Shown piece by piece: positions 1-13,333 of a stretch of DNA of 64,000 nt. This DNA comes from Clusia tigrina (Eukaryota > Arthropoda > Insecta > Diptera > Clusiidae). A model generated the notes under the pieces. It searched no databases and was not told where the DNA came from. It saw nothing but the letters and a program-made list of their open reading frames with translations. Location: contig OV050032.1 of NCBI GenBank assembly GCA_920105625.2, positions 112,018,542 to 112,082,541 of the forward strand. Direction: 5' to 3'. Each line of letters opens with the position of its first letter. Within the stretch, counting starts at the first letter, position 1. The position numbers and the translations under genes are program-made.

Positions 1-196
1 ACAAAATTTCAAGGTTTTATGACGCTCCAGTAAAAAGTTACAAGCATTTGTATGTTGCAAACTTTGATAAGTGTAGGACGTACCGTAAAGAAGTTAGGGG
101 CGTTTGAAGTTGTATCAGTGTTTGATTTGGGACTCAATGGTAGCATAGCTTTGAGCGATGGTTTAAATTGACAAGAGGCTCGAGTACTTTATTGTT

Positions 197-416
197 ACAA
201 AAGTTAGGGCCATTTGAAGTTTTATCAGTGTTTGATTTGGGACTCAAGGGTAGCATAGCTTTGAGCGATGGTTTAAATTGACAAGAGGCTCGAGTACTTT
301 ATTGTTACAAAAGTTAGGGCCATTTGAAGTTTTATCAGTGTTTGATTTGGGACTCAAGGGTAGCATAGCTTTGAGCGATAGCTTAAATTGACAAGAGTCT
401 CGAGTACCTTAGTATT
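197..416 (+). repeat. Pair of shortened 110-bp satellite units
   Basis: Two consecutive units (197-306 and 307-416) in which unit positions of about 7-92 are missing, so ttacaaaa runs straight into gttagggcc. The loss is 86 bp. This is the first of five such pairs in domain A. Confidence 0.93.
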
Positions 417-1788
417 AAAAAATTTCAAGGTTTTATGACGCTCCAGTAAAAAATTACAAGCATTTGTAAGTTGCAAACTTTGATAGGTGTAGGACGTACC
501 GTATAGAAGTTAGGGCCATTTGAAGTTTTATCAGTGTTTGATTTGGGACTCTAGTGTAGCATAGCTTTGAGCAATAGCTTAAATTGACAAGAGGCTCGAG
601 TACTTTATTGTTACAAAATTTCAAGGTTTTATGACGCTCCAGTAAAAAGTTTCAAGCATTTGTATGTTGCAAACTTTGATAGGTGTAGGACGTACCGTAA
701 AGAAGTTAGGGGCGTTTGAAGTTTTATCAGTGTTTGATTTGGGACTCAAGGGTAGCATAGCTTTGAGCGATGGCCTAAATTGACAAGAGGCTCGAGTACT
801 TTATTGTAACAAAATTTCAATGTTTTATGACGCTCCAGTAAAAAGTTACAAGCATTTGTATGTTGCAAACTTTGATAGGTGTAGGACGTACCGTAAATAA
901 ATTAGGGGCGTTTGAAGTTTTATCAGTGTTTGATTTGGGACTCTAGGGTAGCATAGCTTTGAGCGATAACTTAAATTGACAAGAGGGTCGAGTACTTTAT
1001 TGTAACAAAATTTCAAGGTTTTATGACGCTCCAGTAAAAAGTTACAAGCATTTGAATGTTGCCAACTTCGATAGGTGTAGGACGTACCGTAAAGAAGTTA
1101 GGGCCATTTGAAGTTTTATCAGTGTTTGATTTGGGACTCAAGGGTAGCATAGCTTTGAGCGATAGCTTAAATTGACAAGAGGCTCGAGTACTTTATTGTT
1201 ACAAAATTTCAAGGTTTTATGACGCTCCAGTAAAAAGTTTCAAGCATTTGTATGTTGCAAACTTTGATAGGTGTAGGACGTACCGTAAAGAAGTTAGGGG
1301 CGTTTGAAGTTTTATCAGTGTTTGATTTGGGACTCAATGGTAGCATAGTTTTGAGCGATAGCTTAAATTGACAAGAGACTCGGGTACTTCATTGTTACAA
1401 AATTTCAAGGTTTTATGACGCTCCAGTAAAAAGATACAAGCATTTGTATGTTGCAAACTTTGATAGGTGTAGGACGTACCGTAAAGAAGTTAGGGGCGTT
1501 TGAAGTTTTATCAGTGTTTGATTTGGGACTCAATGGTAGCATAGTTTTGAGCGATAGCTTAAATTGACAAGAGGCTCGAGTACTTCATTGTTACAAAATT
1601 TCAAGGTTTTATGACGCTCCAGTAAAAAGATACAAGCATTTGTATGTTGCAAACTTTGATAGGTGTAGGACGTACCGTAAAGAAGTTAGGGGCGTTTGAA
1701 GTTTTATCATTGTTTGATTTGGGACTCAATGGTAGCATAGTTTTGAGCGATAGCTTAAATTGACAAGAGACTCGGGTACTTCATTGTT

Positions 1789-1918
1789 ACAAAATTTCAA
1801 GGTTTTATGACGCTCCAGTAAAAAGATACAAGCATTTGTATGTTGCAAACTTTGATAAAACGTACCGTATAGAAGTTAGATAGCTTAAATTGACAAGAGG
1901 GTCGAGTACTTTATTGTT
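1789..1918 (+). repeat. Shortened 130-bp satellite unit, type 1
   Basis: Two losses relative to the 196-bp unit: a net 6 bp at gataaaacgtacc (ggtgtagg replaced by aa) and 60 bp between gaagttag and atagctt (unit positions of about 98-157). Type 1 is marked by aaaacgtacc and gggtcgag. Confidence 0.92.
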
Positions 1919-4900
1919 ACAAAATTTCAAGGTTTTATGACGCTCCAGTAAAAAGTTACAAGCATTTGTATGTTGCCAACTTTTATAGGTGTAGGACGTA
2001 CCGTATAGAAGTTAGGGGCGTTTGAAGTTTTATCAGTGTTTGATTTGGGACTCTAGTGTAGCATAGCTTTGAGCGATAGCTTAAATTGACAAGAGGCTCG
2101 AGTACTTTATTGCCACAAAATTTCAAGGTTTTATGACGCTCCAGTAAAAAGTTACAAGCATTTGTATGTTGCCAACTTTTATAGGTGTAGGACGTACCGT
2201 ATAGAAGTTAGGGCCATTTTAAGTTTTATCAGTGTTTGATTTGGGACTCAACGGTAGCATAGCTTTGAGCGATGGCTTTAATTGACAAGAGGCTCGAGTA
2301 CTTTATTGTTACAAAATTTCAAGGTTTTATGACGCTCCAGTAAAAAGTTACAAGCATTTGTATGTTGCCAACTTTGAAAAGTGTAGGACGTACCGTATAG
2401 AAGTTAGGGGCGTTTGAAGTTTTATCAGTGTTTGATTTGGGACTCAAGGGTAGCATAGCTTTGAGCGATAGCTTAAATTGACAAGAGGCTCGAGTACTTT
2501 ATTGTTACAAAATTTCAAGGTTTTATGACGCTCCAGTAAAAAGTTACAAGCATTTGTATGTTGCAAACTTTTATAGGTGTAGGACGTACCGTATAGAAGT
2601 TAGGGGCGTTTGAAGTTTTATCAGTGTTTGATTTGGGACTCTAGTGTAGCATAGCTTTGAGCGATAGCTTAAATTGACAAGAGACTCGGGTACTTCATTG
2701 TTACAAAATTTCAAGGTTTTATGACGCTCCAGTAAAAAGATACAAGCATTTGTATGTTGCAAACTTTGATAGGTGTAGGACGTACCGTAAAGAAGTTAGG
2801 GGCGTTTGAAGTTTTATCAGTGTTTGATTTGGGACTCAAGGGTACCATAGCTTTAAGCGATGGCCTAAATTGACAAGAGGCTCGAGTACTTTATTGTTTC
2901 AAAACTTCAAGGTTTTATGATGCTCCAGTAAAAAGTTACAAGTATTTGTATGTTGCGAACTTTGATAGGTGTAGGACGTACCGTAAAGAAGTTAGGGGCG
3001 TTTGAAGTTTTATCAGTGTTTGATTTGGGACGCAAGGGTAGCATAGCTTTGAGCGATGGCTTAAATTGACAAGATGCTCGAGTAATTTATCGTTACAAAA
3101 TTTCAAGGTTTTATGACGCTCCAGTAAAAAGTTACAAGCATTTGTATGTTGCAAACTTTGATAGGTGTAGGACGTACCGTAAAGAAGTTAGGGGCGTTTG
3201 AAGTTTTATCAGTGTTTGATTTGGGACTCAAGGGTAGCATAGCTTTGAGCGATGGCCTAAATTGACAAGAGGCTCGAGTACTTTATTGTTACAAAATTTC
3301 AATGTTTTATGACGCTCCAGTAAAAAGTTACAAGCATTTGTATGTTGCAAACTTTGATAGGTGTAGGACGTACCGTAAAGAAGTTAGGGGCGCTAGAAGT
3401 TTTATCAGTGTTTGATTTGGGACTCTAGTGTAGCATAGCTTTGAGCGATAGCTTAAATTGACAAGAGGCTCGAGTACTTTATTGTTACAAAATTTCAAGG
3501 TTTTATGACGCTCCAGTAAAAAGTTACAAGCATTTGTATGTTGCAAACTTTGATAGGTGTAGGACGTACCGTATAGAAGTTAGGGCCATTTGAGGTTTTA
3601 TCAGTGTTTGATTTGGGACTCAAGGGTAGCTTAGCTTTGAGCGATGGCCTAAATTGACAAGAGGCTCGAGTACTTTATTGTTACAAAATGTCAAGGTTTT
3701 ATGACGCTCCAGTAAAAAGTTACAAGCATTTGTATGTTGCAAACTTTGATAGGTGTAGGACGTACCGTATAGAAGTTAGGGCCATTTGAAGTTTTATCAG
3801 TGTTTGATTTGGGACTCAAGGGTAGCATAGCTTTGAGCGATGGCTTAAATTGACAAGAGGCTCGAGTACTTTATTGTTACAAAATTTCAAGGTTCTATGA
3901 CGCTCCAGTAAAAAGTTACAAGCATTTGTTTGTTGCCAACTTTGATAGGTGTAGGACGTACCGTATAGAAGTTAGGGGCGTTTGAAGTTTTATCAGTGTT
4001 TGATTTGGGACTCAAGGGTAGCATAGCTTTGAGCGATAGCTTAAATTGACAAGAGGCTCGAATACTTTATTGTTACAAAATTTCAAGGTTTTATGACGCT
4101 CCAGTAAAAAATTACAAGCATTTGTATGTTGCACACTTTGATAGGTGTAGGACGTACCGTATAGAAGTTAGGGCCATTTGAAGTTTTATCAGTGTTTGAT
4201 TTGGGACTCTAGGGTAGCATAGCTTTGAGCGATAACTTAAATTGACAAGAGGGTCGAGTACTTTATTGTAACAAAATTTCAAGGTTTTATGACGCTCCAG
4301 TAAAAAGTTTCAAGCATTTGTATGTTGCAAACTTTGATAGGTGTAGGACGTACCGTAAAGAAGTTAGGGGCGTTTGAAGTTTTATCAGTGTTTGATTTGG
4401 GACTCTAGGGTAGCATAGCTTTGAGCGATAACTTAAATTGACAAGAGGGTCGAGTACTTTATTGTAACAAAATTTCAAGGTTTTATAACGCTCCAGTAAA
4501 AAGATACAAGCATTTGTATGTTGCAAACTTTGATAGGTCTAGGACGTACCGTAAAGAAGTTAGGGGCGTTTGAAGTTTTATCAGTGTTTGATTTGGGACT
4601 CAATGGTAGCATAGTTTTGAGCGATAGCTTAAATTGACAAGAGACTCGGGTACTTCATTGTTACAAAATTTCAAGGTTTTATGACGCTCCAGTAAAAAGA
4701 TACAAGCATTTGTATGTTGCAAACTTTGATAGGTGTAGGACGTACCGTAAAAAAGTTAGGGGCGTTTGAAGTTTTATCAGTGTTTGATTTGGGACTCTAG
4801 GGTAGCATAGCTTTGAGCGATAACTTAAATTGACAAGAGGGTCGAGTACTTTATTGTAACAAAATTTCAAGGTTTTATGACGCTCCAGTAAAAAGTTACA

Positions 4901-5446
4901 AGCATTTGAATGTTGCCAACTTCGATAGGTGTAGGACGTACCGTAAAGAAGTTAGGGCCATTTGAAGTTTTATCAGTGTTTGATTTGGGACTCAAGGGTA
5001 GCATAGCTTTGAGCGATAGCTTAAATTGACAAGAGGCTCGAGTACTTTATTGTTACAAAATTTCAAGGTTTTATGACGCTCCAGTAAAAAGTTTCAAGCA
5101 TTTGTATGTTGCAAACTTTGATAGGTGTAGGACGTACCGTAAAGAAGTTAGGGGCGTTTGAAGTTTTATCAGTGTTTGATTTGGGACTCAATGGTAGCAT
5201 AGTTTTGAGCGATAGCTTAAATTGACAAGAGGCTCGAGTCCTTCATTGTTACAAAATTTCAAGGTTTTATGACGCTCCAGTAAAAAGATACAAGCATTTG
5301 TATGTTGCAAACTTTGATAGGTCTAGGACGTACCGTAAAGAAGTTAGGGGCGTTTGAAGTTTTATCAGTATTTGATTTGGGACTCAATGATAGCATAGTT
5401 TTGAGCGATAGCTTAAATTGACAAGAGACTCGGGTACTTCATTGTT

Positions 5447-5576
5447 ACAAAATTTCAAGGTTTTATGACGCTCCAGTAAAAAGATACAAGCATTTGTATG
5501 TTGCAAACTTTGATAAAATGTACCGTATTGAAGTTAGATAGCTTAAATTGACAAGAGGGTCGACTACTTTATTGTT
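5447..5576 (+). repeat. Shortened 130-bp satellite unit, type 2
   Basis: Same two losses as type 1 but with aaaatgtaccgtattg and gtcgactac as its own markers. It forms the right boundary of higher-order copy 1. Confidence 0.92.
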
Positions 5577-5772
5577 ACAAAATTTCAAGGTTTTATGATG
5601 CTCCAGTAAAAAGTTACAAGCAATTGTATGTTGCAAACTTTGATAAGTGTAGGACGTACCGTAAAGAAGTTAAGGGCGTTTGAAGTTTTATCAGTGTTTG
5701 ATTTGGGACTCAATGGTAGCATAGCTTTGAGCGATGGTTTAAATTGACAAGAGGCTCGAGTACTTTATTGTT

Positions 5773-5992
5773 ACAAAAGTTAGGGCCATTTGAATTTTTA
5801 TCAGAGTTTGATTTGGGACTCAAGGGTAGCATAGCTTTGAGCGATAGTTTAAATTGACAAGAGGCTCGAGTAATTTATTGTTACAAAAGTTAGGGCCATT
5901 TGAAGTTTTATCAGTGTTTGATTTGGGACTCAAGGGTAGCATAGCTTTGAGCGATAGCTTAAATTGACAAGAGTCTCGAGTACTTTATTGTT
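5773..5992 (+). repeat. Pair of shortened 110-bp satellite units
   Basis: Units 5773-5882 and 5883-5992, with the same 86-bp internal loss and junction as the pair at 197-416. They follow one full unit at the start of higher-order copy 2. Confidence 0.93.
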
Positions 5993-7364
5993 ACAAAATT
6001 TCAAGGTTTTATGACGCTCCAGTAAAAAATTACAAGCATTTGTAAGTTGCAAACTTTGATAGGTGTAGGACGTACCGTATAGAAGTTAGGGCCATTTGAA
6101 GTTTTATCAGTGTTTGATTTGGGACTCTAGTGTAGCATAGCTTTGAGCAATAGCTTAAATTGACAAGAGGCTCGAGTACTTTATTGTTACAAAATTTCAA
6201 GGTTTTATGACGCTCCAGTAAAAAGTTTCAAGCATTTGTATGTTGCAAACTTTGATAGGTGTAGGACGTACCGTAAAGAAGTTAGGGGCGTTTGAAGTTT
6301 TATCAGTGTTTGATTTGGGACTCAAGGGTAGCATAGCTTTGAGCGATGGCCTAAATTGACAAGAGGCTCGAGTGCTTTATTGTTACAAAATTTCAATGTT
6401 TTATGACGTTCCAGTAAAAAGTTACAAGCATTTGTATGTTGCAAACTTTGATAGGTGTAGGACGTACCGTAAAGAAATTAGGGGCGTTTGAAGTTTTATC
6501 AGTGTTTGATTTGGGACTCTAGGGTAGCATAGCTTTGAGCGATAACTTAAATTGACAAGAGGGTCGAGTACTTTATTGTAACAAAATTTCAAGGTTTTAT
6601 GACGGTCCAGTAAAAAGTTACAAGCATTTGAATGTTGCCAACTTCGATAGGTGTAGGACGTACCGTAAAGAAGTTAGGGCCATTTGAAGTTTTATCAGTG
6701 TTTGATTTGGGACTCAAGGGTAGCATAGCTTTGAGCGATAGCTTAAATTGACAAGAGGCTCGAGTACTTTATTGTTACAAAATTTCAAGGTTTTATGACG
6801 CTCCAGTAAAAAGTTTCAAGCATTTGTATGTTGCAAACTTTGATAGGTGTAGGACGTACCGTAAAGAAGTTAGGGGCGTTTGAAGTTTTATCAGTGTTTG
6901 ATTTGGGACTCAATGGTAGCATAGTTTTGAGCGATAGATTAAATTGACAAGAGACTCGGGTACTTCATTGTTACAAAATTTCAAGGTTTTATGACGCTCC
7001 AGTAAAAAGATACAAGCATTTGTATGTTGCAAACTTTGATAGGTGTAGGACGTACCGTAAAGAAGTTAGGGGCGTTTGAAGTTTTATCAGTGTTTGATTT
7101 GGGACTCAATGGTAGCATAGTTTTGAGCGATAGCTTAAATTGACAAGAGGCTCGAGTACTTCATTGTTACAAAATTTCAAGGTTTTATGACGCTCCAGTA
7201 AAAAGATACAAGCATTTGTATGTTGCAAACTTTGATAGGTGTAGGACGTACCGTAAAGAAGTTAGGGGCGTTTGAAGTTTTATCATTGTTTGATTTGGGA
7301 CTCAATGGTAGCATAGTTTTGAGCGATAGCTTAAATTGACAAGAGACTCGGGTACTTCATTGTT

Positions 7365-7494
7365 ACAAAATTTCAAGGTTTTATGACGCTCCAGTAAAAA
7401 GATGCAAGCATTTGTATGTTGCAAACTTTGATAAAACGTACCGTATAGAAGTTAGATAGCTTAAATTGACAAGAGGGTCGAGTACTTTATTGTT
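7365..7494 (+). repeat. Shortened 130-bp satellite unit, type 1
   Basis: Matches the unit at 1789-1918, exactly 5576 bp away, with one private change (gatgcaagc in place of gatacaagc). Confidence 0.92.
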
Positions 7495-10400
7495 ACAAAA
7501 TTTCAAGGTTTTATGACGCTCCAGTAAAAAGTTACAAGCATTTGTATGTTGCCAACTTTTATAGGTGTAGGACGTACCGTATAGAAGTTAGGGGCGTTTG
7601 AAGTTTTATCAGTGTTTGATTTGGGACTCTAGTGTAGCATAGCTTTGAGCGATAGCTTAAATTGACAAGAGGCTCGAGTACTTTATTGCCACAAAATTTC
7701 AAGGTTTTATGACGCTCCAGTAAAAAGTTACAAGCATTTGTATGTTGCCAACTTTTATAGGTGTAGGACGTACCGTATAGAAGTTAGGGCCATTTTAAGT
7801 TTTATCAGTGTTTGATTTGGGACTCAACGGTAGCATAGCTTTGAGCGATGGCTTTAATTGACAAGAGGCTCGAGTACTTTATTGTTACAAAATTTCAAGG
7901 TTTTATGACGCTCCAGTAAAAAGTTACAAGCATTTGTATGTTGCCAACTTTGAAAAGTGTAGGACGTACCGTATAGAAGTTAGGGGCGTTTGAAGTTTTA
8001 TCAGTGTTTGATTTGGGACTCAAGGGTAGCATAGCTTTGAGCGATAGCTTAAATTGACAAGAGGCTCGAGTACTTTATTGTTACAAAATTTCAAGGTTTT
8101 ATGACGCTCCAGTAAAAAGTTACAAGCATTTGTATGTTGCAAACTTTTATAGGTGTAGGACGTACCGTATAGAAGTTAGGGGCGTTTGAAGTTTTATCAG
8201 TGTTTGATTTGGGACTCTAGTGTAGCATAGCTTTGAGCGATAGCTTAAATTGACAAGAGGCTCGAGTACTTTATTGCCACAAAATTTCAAGGTTTTATGA
8301 CGCTCCAGTAAAAAGTTTCCAGCATTTGTATGTTGCAAACTTTGATAGGTGTAGGACGTACCGTAAAGAACTTAGGGCCATTTGAAGTTTTATCAGTGTT
8401 TGATTTGGGACTCAATGGTAGCATAGTTTTGAGCGATAGCTTAAATTGACAAGAGACTCGGGTACTTCATTGTTACAAAATTTCAAGGTTTTATGACGCT
8501 CCAGTAAAAAGATACAAGCATTTGTATGTTGCAAACTTTGATAGGTGTAGGACGTACCGTAAAGGAGTTAGGGGCGTTTGAAGTTTTATCAGTGTTTGAT
8601 TTGGGACTCAAGGGTACCATAGCTTTGAGCGATGGCCTAAATTGACAAGAGGCTCGAGTACTTTATTGTTTCAAAACTTCAAGGTTTTATGATGCTCCAG
8701 TAAAAAGTTACAAGTATTTGTATGTTGCGAACTTTGATAGGTGTAGGACGTACCGTAAAGAAGTTAGGGGCGTTTGAAGTTTTATCAGTGTTTGATTTGG
8801 GACGCAAGGGTAGCATAGCTTTGAGCGATGGCTTAAATTGACAAGATGCTCGAGTAATTTATCGTTACAAAATTTCAAGGTTTTATGACGCTCCAGTAAA
8901 AAGTTACAAGCATTTGTATGTTGCAAACTTTGATAGGTGTAGGACGTACCGTAAAGAAGTTAGGGGCGTTTGAAGTTTTATCAGTGTTTGATTTGGGACT
9001 CAAGGGTAGCATAGCTTTGAGCGATGGCCTAAATTGACAAGAGGCTCGAGTACTTTATTGTTACAAAATTTCAATGTTTTATGACGCTCCAGTAAAAAGT
9101 TACAAGCATTTGTATGTTGCAAACTTTGATAGGTGTAGGACGTACCGTAAAGAAGTTAGGGGCGTTAGAAGTTTTATCAGTGTTTGATTTGGGACTCTAG
9201 TGTAGCATAGCTTTGAGCGATAGCTTAAATTGACAAGAGGCTCGAGTACTTTATTGTTACAAAATTTCAAGGTTTTATGACGCTCCAGTAAAAAGTTACA
9301 AGCATTTGTATGTTGCAAACTTTGATAGGTGTAGGACGTACCGTATAGAAGTTAGGGCCATTTGAGGTTTTATCAGTGTTTGATTTGGGACTCAAGGGTA
9401 GCATAGCTTTGAGCGATGGCCTAAATTGACAAGAGGCTCGAGTACTTTATTGTTACAAAATGTCAAGGTTTTATGACGCTCCAGTAAAAAGTTACAAGCA
9501 TTTGTATGTTGCAAACTTTGATAGGTGTAGGGACGTACCGTATAGAAGTTAGGGCCATTTGAAGTTTTATCAGTGTTTGATTTGGGACTCAAGGGTAGCA
9601 TAGCTTTGAGCGATGGCTTAAATTGACAAGAGGCTCGAGTACTTTATTGTTACAAAATTTCAAGGTTCTATGACGCTCCAGTAAAAAGTTACAAGCATTT
9701 GTATGTTGCCAACTTTGATAGGTGTAGGACGTACCGTATAGAAGTTAGGGGCGTTTGAAGTTTTATCAGTGTTTGATTTGGGACTCAAGGGTAGCATAGC
9801 TTTGAGCGATAGCTTAAATTGACAAGAGGCTCGAATACTTTATTGTTACAAAATTTCAAGGTTTTATGACGCTCCAGTAAAAAATTACAAGCATTTGTAT
9901 GTTGCACACTTTGATAGGTGTAGGACGTACCGTATAGAAGTTAGGGCCATTTGAAGTTTTATCAGTGTTTGATTTGGGACTCTAGGGTAGCATAGCTTTG
10001 AGCGATAACTTAAATTGACAAGAGGGTCGAGTACTTTATTGTAACAAAATTTCAAGGTTTTATGACGCTCCAGTAAAAAGTTTCAAGCATTTGTATGTTG
10101 CAAACTTTGATAGGTGTAGGACGTACCGTAAAGAAGTTAGGGGCGTTTGAAGTTTTATCAGTGTTTGATTTGGGACTCTAGGGTAGCATAGCTTTGAGCG
10201 ATAACTTAAATTGACAAGAGGGTCGAGTACTTTATTGTAACAAAATTTCAAGGTTTTATAACGCTCCAGTAAAAAGATACAAGCATTTGTATGTTGCAAA
10301 CTTTGATAGGTCTAGGACGTACCGTAAAGAAGTTAGGGGCGTTTGAAGTTTTATCAGTGTTTGATTTGGGACTCAATGGTAGCATAGTTTTGAGCGATAG

Positions 10401-11219
10401 CTTAAATTGACAAGAGACTCGGGTACTTCATTGTTACAAAATTTCAAGGTTTTATGACGCTCCAGTAAAAAGATACAAGCATTTGTATGTTGCAAACTTT
10501 GATAGGTGTAGGACGTACCGTAAAAAAGTTAGGGGCGTTTGAAGTTTTATCAGTGTTTGATTTGGGACTCTAGGGTAGCATAGCTTTGAGCGATAACTTA
10601 AATTGACAAGAGGGTCGAGTACTTTATTGTAACAAAATTTCAAGGTTTTATGACGCTCCAGTAAAAAGTTACAAGCATTTGAATGTTGCCAACTTCGATA
10701 GGTGTAGGACGTACCGTAAAGAAGTTAGGGCCATTTGAAGTTTTATCAGTGTTTGATTTGGGACTCAAGGGTAGCATAGCTTTGAGCGATAGCTTAAATT
10801 GACAAGAGGCTCGAGTACTTTATTGTTACAAAATTTCAAGGTTTTATGACGCTCCAGTAAAAAGTTTCAAGCATTTGTATGTTGCAAACTTTGATAGGTG
10901 TAGGACGTACCGTAAAGAAGTTAGAGGCGTTTGAAGTTTTATCAGTGTTTGATTTGGGACTCAATGGTAGCATAGTTTTGAGCGATAGCTTAAATTGACA
11001 AGAGGCTCGAGTCCTTCATTGTTACAAAATTTCAAGGTTTTATGACGCTCCAGTAAAAAGATACAAGCATTTGTATGTTGCAAACTTTGATAGGTCTAGG
11101 ACGTACCGTAAAGAAGTTAGGGGCGTTTGAAGTTTTATCAGTATTTGATTTGGGACTCAATGATAGCATAGTTTTGAGCGATAGCTTAAATTGACAAGAG
11201 ACTCGGGTACTTCATTGTT

Positions 11220-11349
11220 ACAAAATTTCAAGGTTTTATGACGCTCCAGTAAAAAGATACAAGCATTTGTATGTTGCAAACTTTGATAAAATGTACCGTA
11301 TTGAAGTTAGATAGCTTAAATTGACAAGAGGGTCGACTACTTTATTGTT
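11220..11349 (+). repeat. Shortened 130-bp satellite unit, type 2
   Basis: Carries aaaatgtaccgtattg and gtcgactac. It closes higher-order copy 2, 5773 bp from its counterpart at 5447. Confidence 0.92.
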
Positions 11350-11545
11350 ACAAAATTTCAAGGTTTTATGATGCTCCAGTAAAAAGTTACAAGCAATTGT
11401 ATGTTGCAAACTTTGATAAGTGTAGGACGTACCGTAAAGAAGTTAAGGGCGTTTGAAGTTTTATCAGTGTTTGATTTGGGACTCAATGGTAGCATAGCTT
11501 TGAGCGATGGTTTAAATTGACAAGAGGCTCGAGTACTTTATTGTT

Positions 11546-11765
11546 ACAAAAGTTAGGGCCATTTGAATTTTTATCAGTGTTTGATTTGGGACTCAAGGGT
11601 AGCATAGCTTTGAGCGATGGTTTAAATTGACAAGAGGCTCGAGTAATTTATTGTTACAAAAGTTAGGGCCATTTGAAGTTTTATCAGTGTTTGATTTGGG
11701 ACTCAAGGGTAGCATAGCTTTGAGCGATAGCTTAAATTGACAAGAGTCTCGAGTACTTTATTGTT
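11546..11765 (+). repeat. Pair of shortened 110-bp satellite units
   Basis: Units 11546-11655 and 11656-11765, same junction as the other pairs, at the start of higher-order copy 3. The first unit is followed by gagtaattt, a variant shared with the pairs in copies 2, 4 and 5 but not copy 1. Confidence 0.93.
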
Positions 11766-13333
11766 ACAAAATTTCAAGGTTTTATGACGCTCCAGTAAAA
11801 AATTACAAGCATTTGTAAGTTGCAAACTTTGATAGGTGTAGGACGTACCGTATAGAAGTTAGGGCCATTTGAAGTTTTATCAGTGTTTGATTTGGGACTC
11901 TAGTGTAGCATAGCTTTGAGCAATAGCTTAAATTGACAAGAGGCTCGAGTACTTTATTGTTACAAAATTTCAAGGTTTTATGACGCTCCAGTAAAAAGTT
12001 TCAAGCATTTGTATGTTGCAAACTTTGATAGGTGTAGGACGTACCGTAAAGAAGTTAGGGGCGTTTGAAGTTTTATCAGTGTTTGATTTGGGACTCTAGG
12101 GTAGCATAGCTTTGAGCGATAACTTAAATTGACAAGAGGGTCGAGTACTTTATTGTAACAAAATTTCAAGGTTTTATGACGCTCCAGTAAAAAGTTACAA
12201 GCATTTGAATGTTGCCAACTTCGATAGGTGTAGGACGTACCGTAAAGAAGTTAGGGCCATTTGAAGTTTTATCAGTGTTTGATTTGGGACTCAAGGGTAG
12301 CATAACTTTGAGCGATAGCTTAAATTGACAAGAGGCTCGAGTACTTTATTGTTACAAAATTTCAAGGTTTTATGACGCTCCAGTAAAAAGTTTCAAGCAT
12401 TTGTATGTTGCAAACTTTGATAGGTGTAGGACGTACCGTAAAGAAGTTAGGGGCGTTTGAAGTTTATTCAGTGTTTGATTTGGGACTCAATGGTAGCATA
12501 GTTTTGAGCGATAGCTTAAATTGACAAGAGACTCGGGTACTTCATTATTACAAAATTTCAAGGTTTTATGACGCTCCAGAAAAAAGATACAAGCATTTGT
12601 ATGTTGCAAACTTTGATAGGTGTAGGACGTACCGTAAAGAAGTTAGGGGCGTTTGAAGTTTTATCAGTGTTTGATTTGGGACTCTAGGGTAGCATAGCTT
12701 TGAGCGATAACTTAAATTGACAAGAGGGTCGAGTACTTTATTGTAACAAAATTTCAAGGTTTTATGACGCTCCAGTAAAAAGTTACAAGCATTTGAATGT
12801 TGCCAAATTCGATAGGTGTAGGACGTACCGTAAAGAAGTTAGGGCCATTTGAAGTTTTATCAGTGTTTGATTTGGGACTCAAGGGTAGCATAGCTTTGAG
12901 CGATAGCTTAAATTGACAAGAGGCTCGAGTACTTTATTGTTACAAAATTTCAAGGTTTTATGACGCTCCAGTAAAAAGTTTCAAGCATTTGTATGTTGCA
13001 AACTTTGATAGGTGTAGGACGTACCGTAAAGAAGTTAGGGGCGTTTGAAGTTTTATCAGTGTTTGATTTGGGACTCAATGGTAGCATAGCTTTGAGCGAT
13101 AGCTTAAATTGACAAGAGGCTCGAGTCCTTCATTGTTACAAAATTTCAAGGTTTTATGACGCTCCAGTAAAAAGATACAAGCATTTGTATGTTGCAAACT
13201 TTGATAGGTCTAGGACGTACCGTAAAGAAGTTAGGGGCGTTTGAAGTTTTATCAGTATTTGATTTGGGACTCAATGATAGCATAGTTTTGAGCGATAGCT
13301 TAAATTGACAAGATACTCGGGTACTTCATTGTT

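Larger units (their letters stand above)
1..5576 (+). repeat. Domain A higher-order repeat, copy 1 (about 30 units)
   Basis: Length 5576 bp equals 26 full 196-bp units plus two 110-bp and two 130-bp units. The order starts with a full unit with gataagtgtagg (1-196), then the 110-bp pair, and ends with a 130-bp unit marked by gtcgactac. It is one full monomer shorter than copy 2 near position 2650. The left end coincides with the window edge, so the true boundary could lie further left. Confidence 0.85.
5577..11349 (+). repeat. Domain A higher-order repeat, copy 2 (about 31 units)
   Basis: Length 5773 bp equals 27 full units, one of them with an extra g (gtagggacg, near 9530), plus two 110-bp and two 130-bp units. 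It aligns with copy 1 at an offset of 5576 up to about 2.65 kb of copy 1, then at 5772-5773 to the end. Marker variants such as gggacgcaag (3029 and 8801) fall at matching places. Confidence 0.87.

Noticed and set aside
1341..1370. Hairpin around agctttgagcgatagct in each monomer
   Set aside because: The stem is only four base pairs (agct with agct) and is lost in the gatggc and gataac classes, so it is too weak to call.
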